Assembly: GCF_021631985.1 (NCBI RefSeq)
Contig: NZ_CP070225.1
Location: 9,176,001 to 9,240,000, forward strand
Source: Sandaracinus amylolyticus
GTDB lineage: Bacteria; Myxococcota_A; Polyangia; Polyangiales; Sandaracinaceae
Length of the DNA: 64,000 nucleotides
Direction: 5' to 3'
In this document: in pieces, positions 1 to 9,051 of the stretch
Position numbering within the stretch: the first letter of the stretch is position 1
Layout of the letters: each line of letters opens with the position of its first letter
The notes under the pieces: generated by a model
Told to the model about the DNA's origin: nothing
The model's input: the letters and a program-made list of their open reading frames with translations, nothing else
Database searches by the model: none
Translations under genes and position numbers: made by a program

Positions 1-1624
1 CGAGCGGGACGATCCAACCGTGGCGCTCGAGCTCCTCGATGGTGCTCACGAGCGCGTCCTCGGACACCGCGAGCGCGCCCTCGAGCATCGGCAGATCGAA
101 GCTCGCGCCGAGCACTGCGGCCCAGCGCAGCGCGTCGCCGGTGTCCGCGGGGAGCGCATCGAGTCGATCGCGCACCACCCGCGTGATCGAGCGCGGCACG
201 GCGCTGGAGGTGCGCGGCGCGCGCGCGAGCTCGAGCGCGAAGAGCGGGTTGCCGCCGCTCTGCTCGTAGAGATCGTCGAGGTCCGAGCCCACGAGCTGCG
301 CGGTCTCCTCGCGGTCGAGCGGCGCGAGCGCGAGCTCGTGCACGAGATCGGCCTGGCGCAGCGCGCGCAGCACCCGCGAGACGAACGGGTTGTCGCCGAG
401 CTCGCCCTCGCGCGCCGTGAGCAGCAGCCTCACGCCGCGCTGCACCACGTGGTGCGCGAGCGCGATCGAGGACTCGTCGAGCCAGTGCACGTCCTCGAGC
501 ACGACCCACGGCGAGTCCTTCGAGGCGAGCGCCTCCGACGCCGCGTGGAACAGACGCTCGCGCCCCTGCGCCGACGTTTCCTCGGGCGCGACCGCGGGCG
601 TGAGCAGCGGCGCGAGCGTGGTCGCGATCGCGGCGTCGAGCCCGGTCGCGTCGAGGGCGCGGAACGCGTCGATCCACGCGCCGAAAGGCCAGCCCGGATG
701 CACCTCGAGCGCGCGTCCCTCGAGCACCGTCGCGCCGCGATCGCGCAGCGCGCGCACCAGCTCCGCGCAGAGCCGCGACTTGCCGATCCCCGGCTCGCCG
801 GTGATGACGACGACCGGCGGCGCGCCCGCGTCGATCGCCGCACGCACTGCGTCGAGCTCGGCGCGCCGACCGATCAGCGGCGCGAGCGCTTCGCCGGCAC
901 GATCCCGCGGCGACGACGACACGCGGGCATCGGGCGCGGGCAGCGCGGGCGCACCGAGCAGGCGGCGATCGGTGCGCGATTGCGCCTCGGCCTCGCGGTA
1001 GCGCCCGCTCGCGTGCAGCAGCTCCTGCAGGCGAGCCCGCGCCGCGGCGTCGGTGGGATCGAGCTGCACGAGATCGCGCGCGTAGGGCAGCGCGCGCTGC
1101 GGGTTGCTCCGCGCGCGCTCGAGCAGCGTCGTCAGGATGCGCACCCGCAGCCTTCGCACCTCGTGGCGCTCGGCGACGCACCACGCGTGGAACACCGGGA
1201 AATCCTCGAGATCGAGGCCCTCGAGCAGCTCGCCGCCGAAGCGCTCGAGCGCGCGCTCGAGCACCGGTGTCGCCACGGCCTCGACGTCGCTCCCGACCAT
1301 CGCGCGCACCTCGAGCACGTCGATGTGCACGTCGGCGAGATCGAGCGAGACGTGCTCGCGATCGGCGCGCAGCCGCTCTCGCCCTTCGGAGTCGACCACG
1401 TCGCGCAGCTTGGTGAGGCTCCACCGCAGCGCGGCACGGCGATCGTCGGTGACGTCCCAGAGCAGATCGCTCAGCCGATCGCGGCGGTGCTCGCGCCCGG
1501 TGAGCGCGAGGTACGCGAGCAGCGCGCGCGTCTTCTTCGAGGGCGGCAGCGGGACCCGCGTCCCGTCGACGCTCGCGTCGATCTCGCCGAGCAGTCGCAG
1601 GTGCAGGCCGGGAGAGAGAGCCAC
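1..1624 (-). CDS. BTAD-domain transcriptional regulator with AAA ATPase (3' part missing)
   Basis: The gene runs off the left edge; about 541 codons are visible. I chose the GTG at 1624 because GGAGG lies 5 nt upstream. The N-terminus (about 1-95) resembles the winged-helix domain of SARP/AfsR regulators. It is followed by an all-alpha bacterial transcriptional activation (BTAD) region at about 100-240. A P-loop ATPase module comes next, with Walker A GEPGIGKS near residue 275 and a Walker B/sensor stretch VVLEDVHWLDESS near 372, as in MalT and LuxR-family STAND ATPases and adenylate-cyclase-associated ATPases. The visible part ends in the post-ATPase helical region, so a TPR or other sensor tail probably lies outside the window. 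It is likely an ATP-dependent transcription activator with unknown inducer. It follows osmC on the same strand with a strong hairpin between them, so cotranscription is uncertain. Confidence 0.85.
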   Translation of the reverse strand, partial: MALSPGLHLRLLGEIDASVDGTRVPLPPSKKTRALLAYLALTGREHRRDRLSDLLWDVTDDRRAALRWSLTKLRDVVDSEGRERLRADREHVSLDLADVHIDVLEVRAMVGSDVEAVATPVLERALERFGGELLEGLDLEDFPVFHAWCVAERHEVRRLRVRILTTLLERARSNPQRALPYARDLVQLDPTDAAARARLQELLHASGRYREAEAQSRTDRRLLGAPALPAPDARVSSSPRDRAGEALAPLIGRRAELDAVRAAIDAGAPPVVVITGEPGIGKSRLCAELVRALRDRGATVLEGRALEVHPGWPFGAWIDAFRALDATGLDAAIATTLAPLLTPAVAPEETSAQGRERLFHAASEALASKDSPWVVLEDVHWLDESSIALAHHVVQRGVRLLLTAREGELGDNPFVSRVLRALRQADLVHELALAPLDREETAQLVGSDLDDLYEQSGGNPLFALELARAPRTSSAVPRSITRVVRDRLDALPADTGDALRWAAVLGASFDLPMLEGALAVSEDALVSTIEELERHGWIVPL

Positions 1625-1657
1625 GCGCGCCTCCGTGGAAGGAGCGTGTGCAAGGGC

Positions 1658-1691
1658 GCGGCCCGGCGCGCAACGAGGCACGCCGGGCCGC
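1658..1691 (-). terminator. GC-rich hairpin between osmC-like gene and regulator
   Basis: An 11-bp perfect inverted repeat (GCGGCCCGGCG at 1658-1668, complement at 1681-1691) has a 12-nt loop. It lies just after the OsmC stop codon and before the start of the next gene. There is no clear U-tract. It could be a factor-assisted terminator or an mRNA 3' stabiliser. Confidence 0.5.
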
Positions 1692-1699
1692 GTCGCGGA

Positions 1700-2278
1700 T
1701 CACTCCACGACGAGCGCCGACTCCATCCGGATCGGCGTCGTGAGGTGGAAGCGGTTCGGCGAGCGCGCCTTCACCTCGTCGTGGATCTCGCGCAGCGCAT
1801 CGGCGCTCGCGCCCGGCGCGCTCACGCGGATCGTGTAGTGGAACACCGTCGCGCCGGGAGGCAGCGAGGGGTCGAGCCCGAACGCGCCGCGCAGATCGAA
1901 CGAGCACGCGGTGTCGATCCGGAGCGACGCGATGCGGATGCCGCGCTGGGTCGCGCCCGCGACGAAGCCGACCATCATGCAGGAGCCGAGCGCCGCGAGG
2001 ATGAGGTCCTGGGGGTTCGGCGCGCTGTCGCCGCCGAGGATCTCGAGCGGCTCGTCGGTCACGAGGCGATGGCGCCGCGTCACGGTGTTGCCGCCGATGT
2101 CGTAGTCGGCGATCTCGGTCACGGTGCGGAACGCGCCACGCCACGAGGTCGAGGCGCGGAACGTCACGGGCGCCAGCGTGGGATCGCTCGCGAGCGCGGC
2201 GCCCGCGGTGGCGAGCGCCTGCAGATCGATGCCGTTGAGGGTGGTGGGCTGCGCGGGAACCTGCTGAGCGTGATCCAT
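1700..2278 (-). CDS. OsmC family peroxiredoxin-like protein
   Basis: A 192-aa protein of the OsmC/Ohr superfamily, whose classical members reduce organic hydroperoxides with a reactive cysteine. The first conserved cysteine is present at residue 100 in the motif ALGSCMM. The second peroxidatic-site cysteine of Ohr/OsmC is not evident. The equivalent region reads KARSPNRFHLTTPI, as in the YhfA-like subgroup that has only one cysteine, so peroxidase activity is not assured. The protein is rather long because of a 35-40 residue N-terminal extension. The ATG at 2278 is preceded by GAGGAG with a 6-nt spacer, and that ribosome-binding site sits inside a hairpin (see the regulatory entry). Upstream on the same strand is the MYXO-CTERM protein gene, with a 156-bp gap. 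Confidence 0.9.
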   Translation of the reverse strand: MDHAQQVPAQPTTLNGIDLQALATAGAALASDPTLAPVTFRASTSWRGAFRTVTEIADYDIGGNTVTRRHRLVTDEPLEILGGDSAPNPQDLILAALGSCMMVGFVAGATQRGIRIASLRIDTACSFDLRGAFGLDPSLPPGATVFHYTIRVSAPGASADALREIHDEVKARSPNRFHLTTPIRMESALVVE

Positions 2279-2280
2279 CT

Positions 2281-2320
2281 CGGTCTCCTCGTTTCGCCCG
2301 ATTCGGGCGGGACGAGACCG
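2281..2320 (-). promoter_or_regulatory. Hairpin enclosing the ribosome-binding site of the OsmC gene
   Basis: On the minus-strand transcript, CGGTCTCGT (5' arm) pairs with ACGAG-gag-ACCG (3' arm) around an inner CGCCCG/CGGGCG stem with a 3-nt ATT/AAT loop. The 3' arm contains the GAGGAG Shine-Dalgarno sequence, and the hairpin ends 2 nt before the ATG. In this fold the ribosome-binding site is sequestered, so the structure could act as a translational switch or thermosensor. The pairing is read directly from the sequence; the regulatory role is inferred. Confidence 0.5.
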
Positions 2321-2434
2321 GTGTGCGGGGCCCGCGTTGGAGCGGGCGTGGAAGCCCGCGTGGAATCAACGACTGCTGTACCGTCGAAGCGCGCTTCCGT
2401 CCGGGACCTGCGGGACGAGCACTCCGGGAAGGAC

Positions 2435-4357
2435 TCAACGACGGCGGCGCGCCGCGAGCACGATCGCGAGCGCGATCACCAGCGCCATCACGCCGCCGGT
2501 GCCGCGATGACCGCCGCCCGCGACACGACAGCATCCGCCGTCGGTCGTGCCGCGCGGCCCGCGCCCGCCCGCGTCCATGCCCTGGCCGCCCGCGTCCTGC
2601 GGGCCCGAGGCGACGCAGGTGCCCTCGTTGCACACGAAGCCCGGCGCGCAGGTGATCCCCGCACACGGATCGGGCATGCACACGCCGTTGCGGCAGCGCT
2701 CGCCGTCGCCGCACGTCACGCCGTCGCACGCGTCGACGCACTCGCCCGCGCGGCACACGCGCCCGCCCGGGCAGGTGACCGACGCGCAGCGATCCACCAC
2801 GCACGAGCCCGCGTCGCAGCGCTGCCCGAGCGGGCACGTCACTCCGTCGCACGCGTCGACGCACGCGCCGGCGACGCACACTTCCGTCGCGGCGCAGGTC
2901 GCGGTCTCGCACCCGGGATCGACGCACTCACCGCGCGTCGGCGACTCGGGGCGCGCATCGCAGGCGCGACCGGCGCCGCAGAGCGGGGTCGAGATCTCGT
3001 CGCAGGTGCACGCCGGACCGCAGAGCGTCAGCGCGCCCGGCGTGCCCGCGATGCAGGTCTGGTTCGCGGGGCACACGACGCCGTCGCAGGGATCGATGCA
3101 CGCGCCGCCGGTGCACAGCTCACCGCGCGGGCACACGACTCCGTCGCAGGGCGCGCGGCACTCGCCGCCGCGGCAGATCGTCCCCGCGGGGCAGGGCTCG
3201 GTGCGCGCCGCGCACGCGCTCTCCATGCAGAGCCCGCTCGCGGTGCAGGTGAAGCCCGCGCCGCAGCCGCCCTCGAAGCACGTCGTCACGCAGAGCCCGC
3301 TCGCGCTCTCGCAGCGAGTGCCCGAGGGGCACTCCGCCATCGGCATGCAGTCGAGATCGCGCGTCGCGTCGCAGGGCTCGAACGCGCCGGGGTGCACGGC
3401 GGGATCGCTATCGTCGCAGTCACTTCCGCCACAGCTCGCGGCGCGGTGTCCGTCGCCGTCGGCGTCGATGCAGATCGCGGTGTCGTCCTCGTTGAGGCCC
3501 GCGACCGCGTCGAGCTCGTCCTCGTTGCTGTGGTAGACGCACTCGGGCCCGGGATTGCCGTAGTTGCCCGCGACGATCGACGCGTAGCGGAACGAGAGCC
3601 CGCACGGCAGCGCCCACACGGTGACCAGCGCGTCCGAGACCGCCTCGCCCGCGCTGCTGTCGCGCAGCCACGTGCCGAGATCCGGCCGCCCCGCCTCCGA
3701 CGCGCCCAGCGCGGTCGGGTTGCGGGTCCAGCCCTGCTCGAACGCGCGGATCAGGCGCGCCGGGTTCCAGTGCATCGGGTTCGGCGCGCCGGGCGACGCG
3801 GTCACCGTCGCGTTGGGATCGTTCGAGAGATAGACGCTGTACTCGAACGCCTCGCAGGGCAGCGGCGGGTGATCGGTGATCGGGAAGAGCACCACGCGGT
3901 TGGCCTCGCCGCCGAGGTCGTAGATGCGCCCGCGCGAGGGCTCGTAGAAGCCGGGCTCTCCGTCGTTGACGAAGGTCACGCCGTCGTCGCGCGTGCGGTA
4001 GACCTGGGTCCAGTACCAGTCGAGCGAGTTCGCGTAGGGCGCGCGATCGGTGCCGAGCGCGGGCACGCCGGTCTCGGTGCAGGTGTAGCCCTCGAGGATC
4101 GTCGGTCGGTCGCTCACGCCGTAGCAGCCGTTCGCACCGCGCACGTAGGTCGCGAAGCGGAGCTGCGGACCGTAGAGCCCGTCGCGCGTGGTGAAGACGT
4201 CGTTCACCACGCCGTCGGGACGCGCGGTGCGGAGCACGTTGCGGCACGCATCGCCGGTCGCGTCGACGCACGTCGCCTGCGCGTGCACGCGAGCGGGTGG
4301 AGCGAGGAGCGCGATCAGACAAGCGAAGACGGCGTAGATGAAGCTCGTGGTGCGCAC
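2435..4357 (-). CDS. Secreted Cys-rich MYXO-CTERM protein with MopE-like and EGF-like repeats
   Basis: A 640-aa exported protein. Residues 1-27 form a signal peptide ending at VHAQA. The middle (about 30-290) has no family I recognise. Around 296-330 is a MopE-type calcium or metal-binding segment, DADGDGHR...CGGSDCDDSDP...HPGA. Residues about 330-600 hold many short six-cysteine modules of the form CDGVTCPxGxxCxxGxC, similar to EGF/TIL-like stalk repeats. The end is a typical myxobacterial MYXO-CTERM tail: a Cys-Cys/Gly-rich segment, a hydrophobic helix (VMALVIALAIVLAA) and a terminal RRRR. That arrangement predicts sorting to the cell surface by a rhombosortase-like or myxosortase system. 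It lies 56 bp downstream of the macroglobulin-like gene on the same strand. The function is unknown; surface adhesion or ligand binding is possible. Confidence 0.88.
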   Translation of the reverse strand: MRTTSFIYAVFACLIALLAPPARVHAQATCVDATGDACRNVLRTARPDGVVNDVFTTRDGLYGPQLRFATYVRGANGCYGVSDRPTILEGYTCTETGVPALGTDRAPYANSLDWYWTQVYRTRDDGVTFVNDGEPGFYEPSRGRIYDLGGEANRVVLFPITDHPPLPCEAFEYSVYLSNDPNATVTASPGAPNPMHWNPARLIRAFEQGWTRNPTALGASEAGRPDLGTWLRDSSAGEAVSDALVTVWALPCGLSFRYASIVAGNYGNPGPECVYHSNEDELDAVAGLNEDDTAICIDADGDGHRAASCGGSDCDDSDPAVHPGAFEPCDATRDLDCMPMAECPSGTRCESASGLCVTTCFEGGCGAGFTCTASGLCMESACAARTEPCPAGTICRGGECRAPCDGVVCPRGELCTGGACIDPCDGVVCPANQTCIAGTPGALTLCGPACTCDEISTPLCGAGRACDARPESPTRGECVDPGCETATCAATEVCVAGACVDACDGVTCPLGQRCDAGSCVVDRCASVTCPGGRVCRAGECVDACDGVTCGDGERCRNGVCMPDPCAGITCAPGFVCNEGTCVASGPQDAGGQGMDAGGRGPRGTTDGGCCRVAGGGHRGTGGVMALVIALAIVLAARRRR

Positions 4358-4413
4358 GCGACGAGTCTATCGGTGAGCGTCCTGCGCTTGAAGGACGCCC
4401 CCGATGGATTTCC

Positions 4414-7400
4414 TCACTCCAGCACGAGCGGCGGCGCCAGGCCCCAGGTCGTGTCGTCGGCGGTCCGCAGCAGCACCGCACCGGCGGTGAAGCGCCCGCG
4501 CGCGCTCTCGACCAGCGGCACCCGCACCACGTAGCGCCCGGCGCGGAGGCGCTCCCAGCGCAGCGCGAGCCCCGCCGCGTCGCGCACCATCCGCGGCACT
4601 TCGGGACCTCCGTCGACCTCGGCGCCCCACCAGGTGAAGCGACGTCCGCTCGCGCTCACGCCGAGCGTCGCGCCCCCGGCGCGTGCTCCGAGCTCGAGGC
4701 CCGCGGGCAGCGGGACCGAGATCGCGACCTCGCGCGCATCGCGCCGCAGCGTCAGCTCGACCTCCACGAAGCGCGCGCCGCGCTCGCTCACGAAGCGTCG
4801 CTCGATCGGCACGCTCCCGCGCCCTGCCCGCGCGGCGTCCACGTCGACGACCCCGTCGACCGACGCGATCACGAAGCGCCCGCGCCCGCCCTCGAAGCGC
4901 AGCACGATCGGCTCGTCGCCGGCGGGCACCACCACGCTCGCGTCGCCGCGCACCCGGGCGAGACGTCGCTCGCCTTGCATCACCGTCGCGACCACTTCTT
5001 CGGCGCGCCCGTCCTCGAGGCGCGCGATCAGCGCGAGCACGTCGGCGTCGGCGTCGCCCCACGTCCAGGCGCCGACGTCGGCGGGACGCTCCGCGATGCG
5101 CATCGCGATGCGCGCCGCTCGCTCGCGTGCGCCGGGACGACCGCTCTCGATCAGCGCCTCCGCTGCGCGCGCCATCGTCGCGCGCTCGCCCCGGCGCGCC
5201 ATGCAGAGGAACCACGCGAGACACGTCGAGCTCGCTCCGCGCGACGAGAGCATCGCGTCGATCACCGGCTCGAGCCGCGCCCCGTAGGGCGAGGCCGAGT
5301 CCCCCGACGCGCGCGCCGCGCGCACCGCCCACACCAGCGCGTCGGCATCGTCGAGCGCGGCATCGCTCAACAAGCGCCGCGCGCGATCACGATCCCCCGC
5401 CCGCGCCAGGGCCGCCGCGACCGCCGACGCCTCGCGCGCGTCGATCTCGCCCGCGTCCATCCGCACGCGCAGCGCGTCCGCGGCCCGCACCCAGCCCGCA
5501 CGAAGCGACGCGTCGTCGCGCCACGGCGCGAGCCCCCAGACCAGCTCCGCGGTCATCACGTCGTCGCGCTCGATCCCCGCCCACCACGAGAGCGATCCGT
5601 CGCCGCCCGCGTCCGCCTCCGCGCTCGCGATGAGCGCCGCGGCCTCACCGCGCACCGAGCGCTCCACCGCCTCGTCCTCGCTCGCCCGCGCGAGCGCGAG
5701 CAGCGCGCCCAGCCGATCGGCGCGCAGCACCGGGACCTGCCACTGCGGCGCGTGCAGCACCTCGAGGCGCTCCTGCACCATCGCCGCGACGTCGCTCCCC
5801 ACGCGCACCCGCAGCACCGCGTCGCGCACCCGCGGCGGCACCGGGAGCATCACGTCGGTCGCGCCGGGCCCGATCACCGCGCGCATCGCGACCGGCTGCG
5901 ACGTCGCGCTGGGTGCGACCTCGACGTCGACGCGCACCTCGTCGTCGGCGCCGCTCGCCATCGCCGCGCGCACCGTCAGCGACGAGCGTCCCTCACGCAC
6001 CCCGCGCACCCGCAGCGGCAGCGAGCCGTGCCCGCGCGCGTCGATCGCCACCGCGCGCGCCTCGCCATCGATCGCGATCGCCTCGCCGCTCGCGATCGCG
6101 AGCTCCACGGTGCCGCCCGCGGCGCTCGGCGCGAGCACGTCGATGCGCAGCTCGCTCTCGTCGCCCACCGCGAGCCGCCGCGGGGCCTGCACCGTCGCGA
6201 CCACCGGCCGCGTGGTGTGCACCACCGCATTCGCCGACGCGCCGCCGCCGTCCTCGGCGATCGCCAGCGCCTCGATGCGCCACCGCCCCGGATGCGCGGG
6301 CAGCGGCACCTCGATCACCTCGCGTCCGTCGGCGCCCAGCGCGAGGCGCCCCAGGAAGAACAGCGTGCCCTCGAGACGCTCCTCGCGCGCCCCGCCCCGC
6401 GTCCCGAGCCCGCCCGCGCCCCCGCCATAGCCACTGCCGCTCCCCGAGCCCACGATGCCCATCCCGGTGCCGCCGCCGCAATCGAAGTGCAGCACCCCGT
6501 CTTGCACGTAGGGCTCGCCCAGCGCCTCCTCGCCATCGAGCTGCACGCTCGCGAGCTCGTGGGTGCGCATCGCGATCAGATCCCAGGGAAGCTGCTGCGC
6601 CCGCACGCTCACCGGCTCGTGCCGCGCGTTCGCCGCCTCGCACACCTCGGCGCCCCGCAGCCCCGCCGCCTGCGCCAGCGCCTGCACCACGTCGCGCAGC
6701 GAGCCCGAGCGCTCCATCGCGACCAGCGCGCCGCCGAACCCCCAGCCGTGGCGGAAGCTCGCGCGCTCCACGCGGGTGCCGTTCCACTCCATCCACGCGT
6801 CGACGTGGCGTCCTTCCTCCGCGCCGTACACGACCGGCGCGCTCCCGTCGCCCGCGCTCGCGGGACGCCCCGCGATCCGGAAGTAGTCGTCGGGCGCGGG
6901 ATGCCGCTCGTCCCCGAGCTCCCACCACCCCGCGTCGGCCATCCACACCGACACCACCGCATCGCGCGGCGCGTTCTCGCGATCGCGCGCCTCGATCGTC
7001 ACCCGCGCCCGCTCGCCCTCGGCGTAGCTGCGCCGCTCGGTGGTCGCGCTCATCGCGAAGCGGCGGCTGGTGCGCACCTCGACGGTCGCGCTCGCGCTCT
7101 TCACCTCGGGGCCCCGCACCTCGGTCGCGACGACCGTCGCCATCCCGCGCGCCTCGCGCGGCACCTCGAGCGTCACCCGCGAGGCTCCACGCACCAGCCG
7201 GCTCGCGTGCACGCTGCCCTGCTCGAGCGTCACCCACGCCGTCGCGCCGGCGCGCATCCGAACGTCGACCTCGAGCGTCCCGCCCGGCTCCACCACCTCG
7301 GCGCGCGGCTGCACCGCGAGCTCCCCGCGGGTGCCGAGCTGCGCGGGGCCAGGCCGATCGCGCATCACCAGCGACGCCACGCTCTCACCGCGTCGCGCCT

Positions 7401-9051
7401 CGATCCACCACGGCCCCGCGCCCTGCAGCTCCACGTCGAGCGCCGCCCAGCCGTCGTCGCCGGCGTGCACGTCCCACCGCGCGCGCTCGGGCCCCCGTCC
7501 GTTCCCGTCGCTGCCGTGCAAGCTCACGACGATCGCGCCCGGCCGCGCGTTCCCCGCGAGATCGCTGGCGCGCACCCGCACCGGCACCCGCGCGTTCTGC
7601 TGCCCGTGCGAGCGATCGCTCGTCAGCTCCACGATCTCGGCGCGCCGCCCGGTCCACAGCTCGGCGTGTGCGGTCTGCACCCGACCGGGCTGCGCGAGCG
7701 TCGCCTCGAGCGAGATGCGCGCGAGCACCTCGTCGCGCCGCGGCATGACGAACGAGAAGCGCGCCGGGTGTCGCGGTCCGATCTCGCTCGACATCGTGCC
7801 CACCGGGGTCCGCAACGAGACCTGCGCGACCCGCGGCCACCCACCCTCGTCGTCCGCGACCTCCACCTCGACGCGCTCGCCCGGCGCCGCGTACGCGCGA
7901 TCGAGGCGCACCGTCAGCGCGCGCTCGGGGAGCCGGCGCTGATCGATCGTCACGTCGCGCACCGACTCGTGCCCGCGCACCCGCGCCCGCAGGATCCCGT
8001 CGGCCGGCGCGATCAGCTCCGCGACGAAGTCGCCGTTCGCATCGCTGCGCACCGCGACGTCGCCCGGCGCCAGCACGAGCGGCTCGTCGCCGAGCGCGCG
8101 CTCCTCGCCGCGACCGTCGCACCCCCGCACGTGACCGCGCACGTGGATCACGTCGCCCGCCCGGAACACCGGGCGCCCGGTGCCGAGGAACACCCGCGGA
8201 TCACAGGCCGCCATCCGCGCGTGCGCGACGTCGGCCCAGGTCACGTCCTCGCCCTCGCGCGCCACGAAGCGCAGCCGCTCGCGCTCCGACGCCCGCAACC
8301 GCAGCGCGCCCTGCGCGTCGGTCACGCCCGCCGCGATCACGCTCCCGCCCTCGCGCGCCTCCACCGGCACGTTCGCGCGCGGCGCGCCGTCGCCGCCGAG
8401 CACCCGCACCTCGTCGTGGAGATCGCCGCGCCGCACCAGCAGCACGTCGCGTCCGACCGAGACCAGCGTCGAGCCCGCCCACGCGCCGCGGGTGACGCGC
8501 ACCAGATAGAGGCCCTCGGGCAAGCGCCCCAGCGCGATGCTCCCGGTCGCCCACGCGCCGGCGTGCACGCCGTAGGTCTCGACGTCGCTCTCCTCGCCCT
8601 CGTAGCTGTCGTAGACCGCGCTCTCGCCCCCGTGCGACACCCGGCCGCGCCCTCGTCGCACCCGCAGCGGCTCGTCGCGCTGCGCGATCAACGTCAGCGC
8701 GCTCCCCCGCCGCGGCAGCGGGCCCGCCTGGGCCATCAGCGCCTCCGACTCCCGACCGAGCGCGGTGGGCGCGACCGAGATCCCCTGGCGCGACGGAGCC
8801 GCCGCGAGCAGCGCCATCGGATCGTGCACCCGCAGCACGGCGATCCCGACCGTGCCCTCCTCGGCGAGATCGACGTCCACCGCCGCGATCTCGCTCGGCA
8901 GGAACCGCCGCGGCGCCTCGACCAACAAGAACGGCCGGTTGGGCAGCGGGATCGGCAGCGGCGTGCTCAGGTCGACGCCCCGCGCGGGCGCGCCGGTCCC
9001 CAGTGCGATCACGACCATCACCCCGAGCGCGCTCCACCGCTTCATGCGCAT
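4414..9051 (-). CDS. Alpha-2-macroglobulin/MG2-like large secreted protein
   Basis: A protein of about 1545 aa with signal peptide MRMKRWSALGVMVVIALGTG. It has the layout of bacterial alpha-2-macroglobulin-like (YfaS/MG) proteins. Beta-rich macroglobulin domains occupy about 30-750, for example an MG2-like part with FRAGDVIHVRGHVRG. A long Gly-rich low-complexity linker lies near 857-880. Next come an A2M-type domain (TTRPVVATVQAPRRLAVGD) and an alpha-toroid-like region with the WWAGIERDDVMTAELVWGL stretch. I see no CxEQ thioester motif, so covalent trapping is unlikely. Around 780-840 a short STN-like module precedes the linker. The start is ATG at 9051, sharing its A with the TGA stop of the upstream DUF2135 gene (TGATG), which implies coupled translation. 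E. coli also places yfaP (DUF2135) near yfaS. It probably acts in the periplasm or at the surface. Confidence 0.85.
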   Translation of the reverse strand: MRMKRWSALGVMVVIALGTGAPARGVDLSTPLPIPLPNRPFLLVEAPRRFLPSEIAAVDVDLAEEGTVGIAVLRVHDPMALLAAAPSRQGISVAPTALGRESEALMAQAGPLPRRGSALTLIAQRDEPLRVRRGRGRVSHGGESAVYDSYEGEESDVETYGVHAGAWATGSIALGRLPEGLYLVRVTRGAWAGSTLVSVGRDVLLVRRGDLHDEVRVLGGDGAPRANVPVEAREGGSVIAAGVTDAQGALRLRASERERLRFVAREGEDVTWADVAHARMAACDPRVFLGTGRPVFRAGDVIHVRGHVRGCDGRGEERALGDEPLVLAPGDVAVRSDANGDFVAELIAPADGILRARVRGHESVRDVTIDQRRLPERALTVRLDRAYAAPGERVEVEVADDEGGWPRVAQVSLRTPVGTMSSEIGPRHPARFSFVMPRRDEVLARISLEATLAQPGRVQTAHAELWTGRRAEIVELTSDRSHGQQNARVPVRVRASDLAGNARPGAIVVSLHGSDGNGRGPERARWDVHAGDDGWAALDVELQGAGPWWIEARRGESVASLVMRDRPGPAQLGTRGELAVQPRAEVVEPGGTLEVDVRMRAGATAWVTLEQGSVHASRLVRGASRVTLEVPREARGMATVVATEVRGPEVKSASATVEVRTSRRFAMSATTERRSYAEGERARVTIEARDRENAPRDAVVSVWMADAGWWELGDERHPAPDDYFRIAGRPASAGDGSAPVVYGAEEGRHVDAWMEWNGTRVERASFRHGWGFGGALVAMERSGSLRDVVQALAQAAGLRGAEVCEAANARHEPVSVRAQQLPWDLIAMRTHELASVQLDGEEALGEPYVQDGVLHFDCGGGTGMGIVGSGSGSGYGGGAGGLGTRGGAREERLEGTLFFLGRLALGADGREVIEVPLPAHPGRWRIEALAIAEDGGGASANAVVHTTRPVVATVQAPRRLAVGDESELRIDVLAPSAAGGTVELAIASGEAIAIDGEARAVAIDARGHGSLPLRVRGVREGRSSLTVRAAMASGADDEVRVDVEVAPSATSQPVAMRAVIGPGATDVMLPVPPRVRDAVLRVRVGSDVAAMVQERLEVLHAPQWQVPVLRADRLGALLALARASEDEAVERSVRGEAAALIASAEADAGGDGSLSWWAGIERDDVMTAELVWGLAPWRDDASLRAGWVRAADALRVRMDAGEIDAREASAVAAALARAGDRDRARRLLSDAALDDADALVWAVRAARASGDSASPYGARLEPVIDAMLSSRGASSTCLAWFLCMARRGERATMARAAEALIESGRPGARERAARIAMRIAERPADVGAWTWGDADADVLALIARLEDGRAEEVVATVMQGERRLARVRGDASVVVPAGDEPIVLRFEGGRGRFVIASVDGVVDVDAARAGRGSVPIERRFVSERGARFVEVELTLRRDAREVAISVPLPAGLELGARAGGATLGVSASGRRFTWWGAEVDGGPEVPRMVRDAAGLALRWERLRAGRYVVRVPLVESARGRFTAGAVLLRTADDTTWGLAPPLVLE

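Noticed and set aside
20-4534. Very long plus-strand open frames across the first 11 kb, for example 20-4534 and 4975-9351
   Set aside because: They lie antisense to well-supported genes; their Arg/His-rich translations have no domains and arise from high GC third-position bias.
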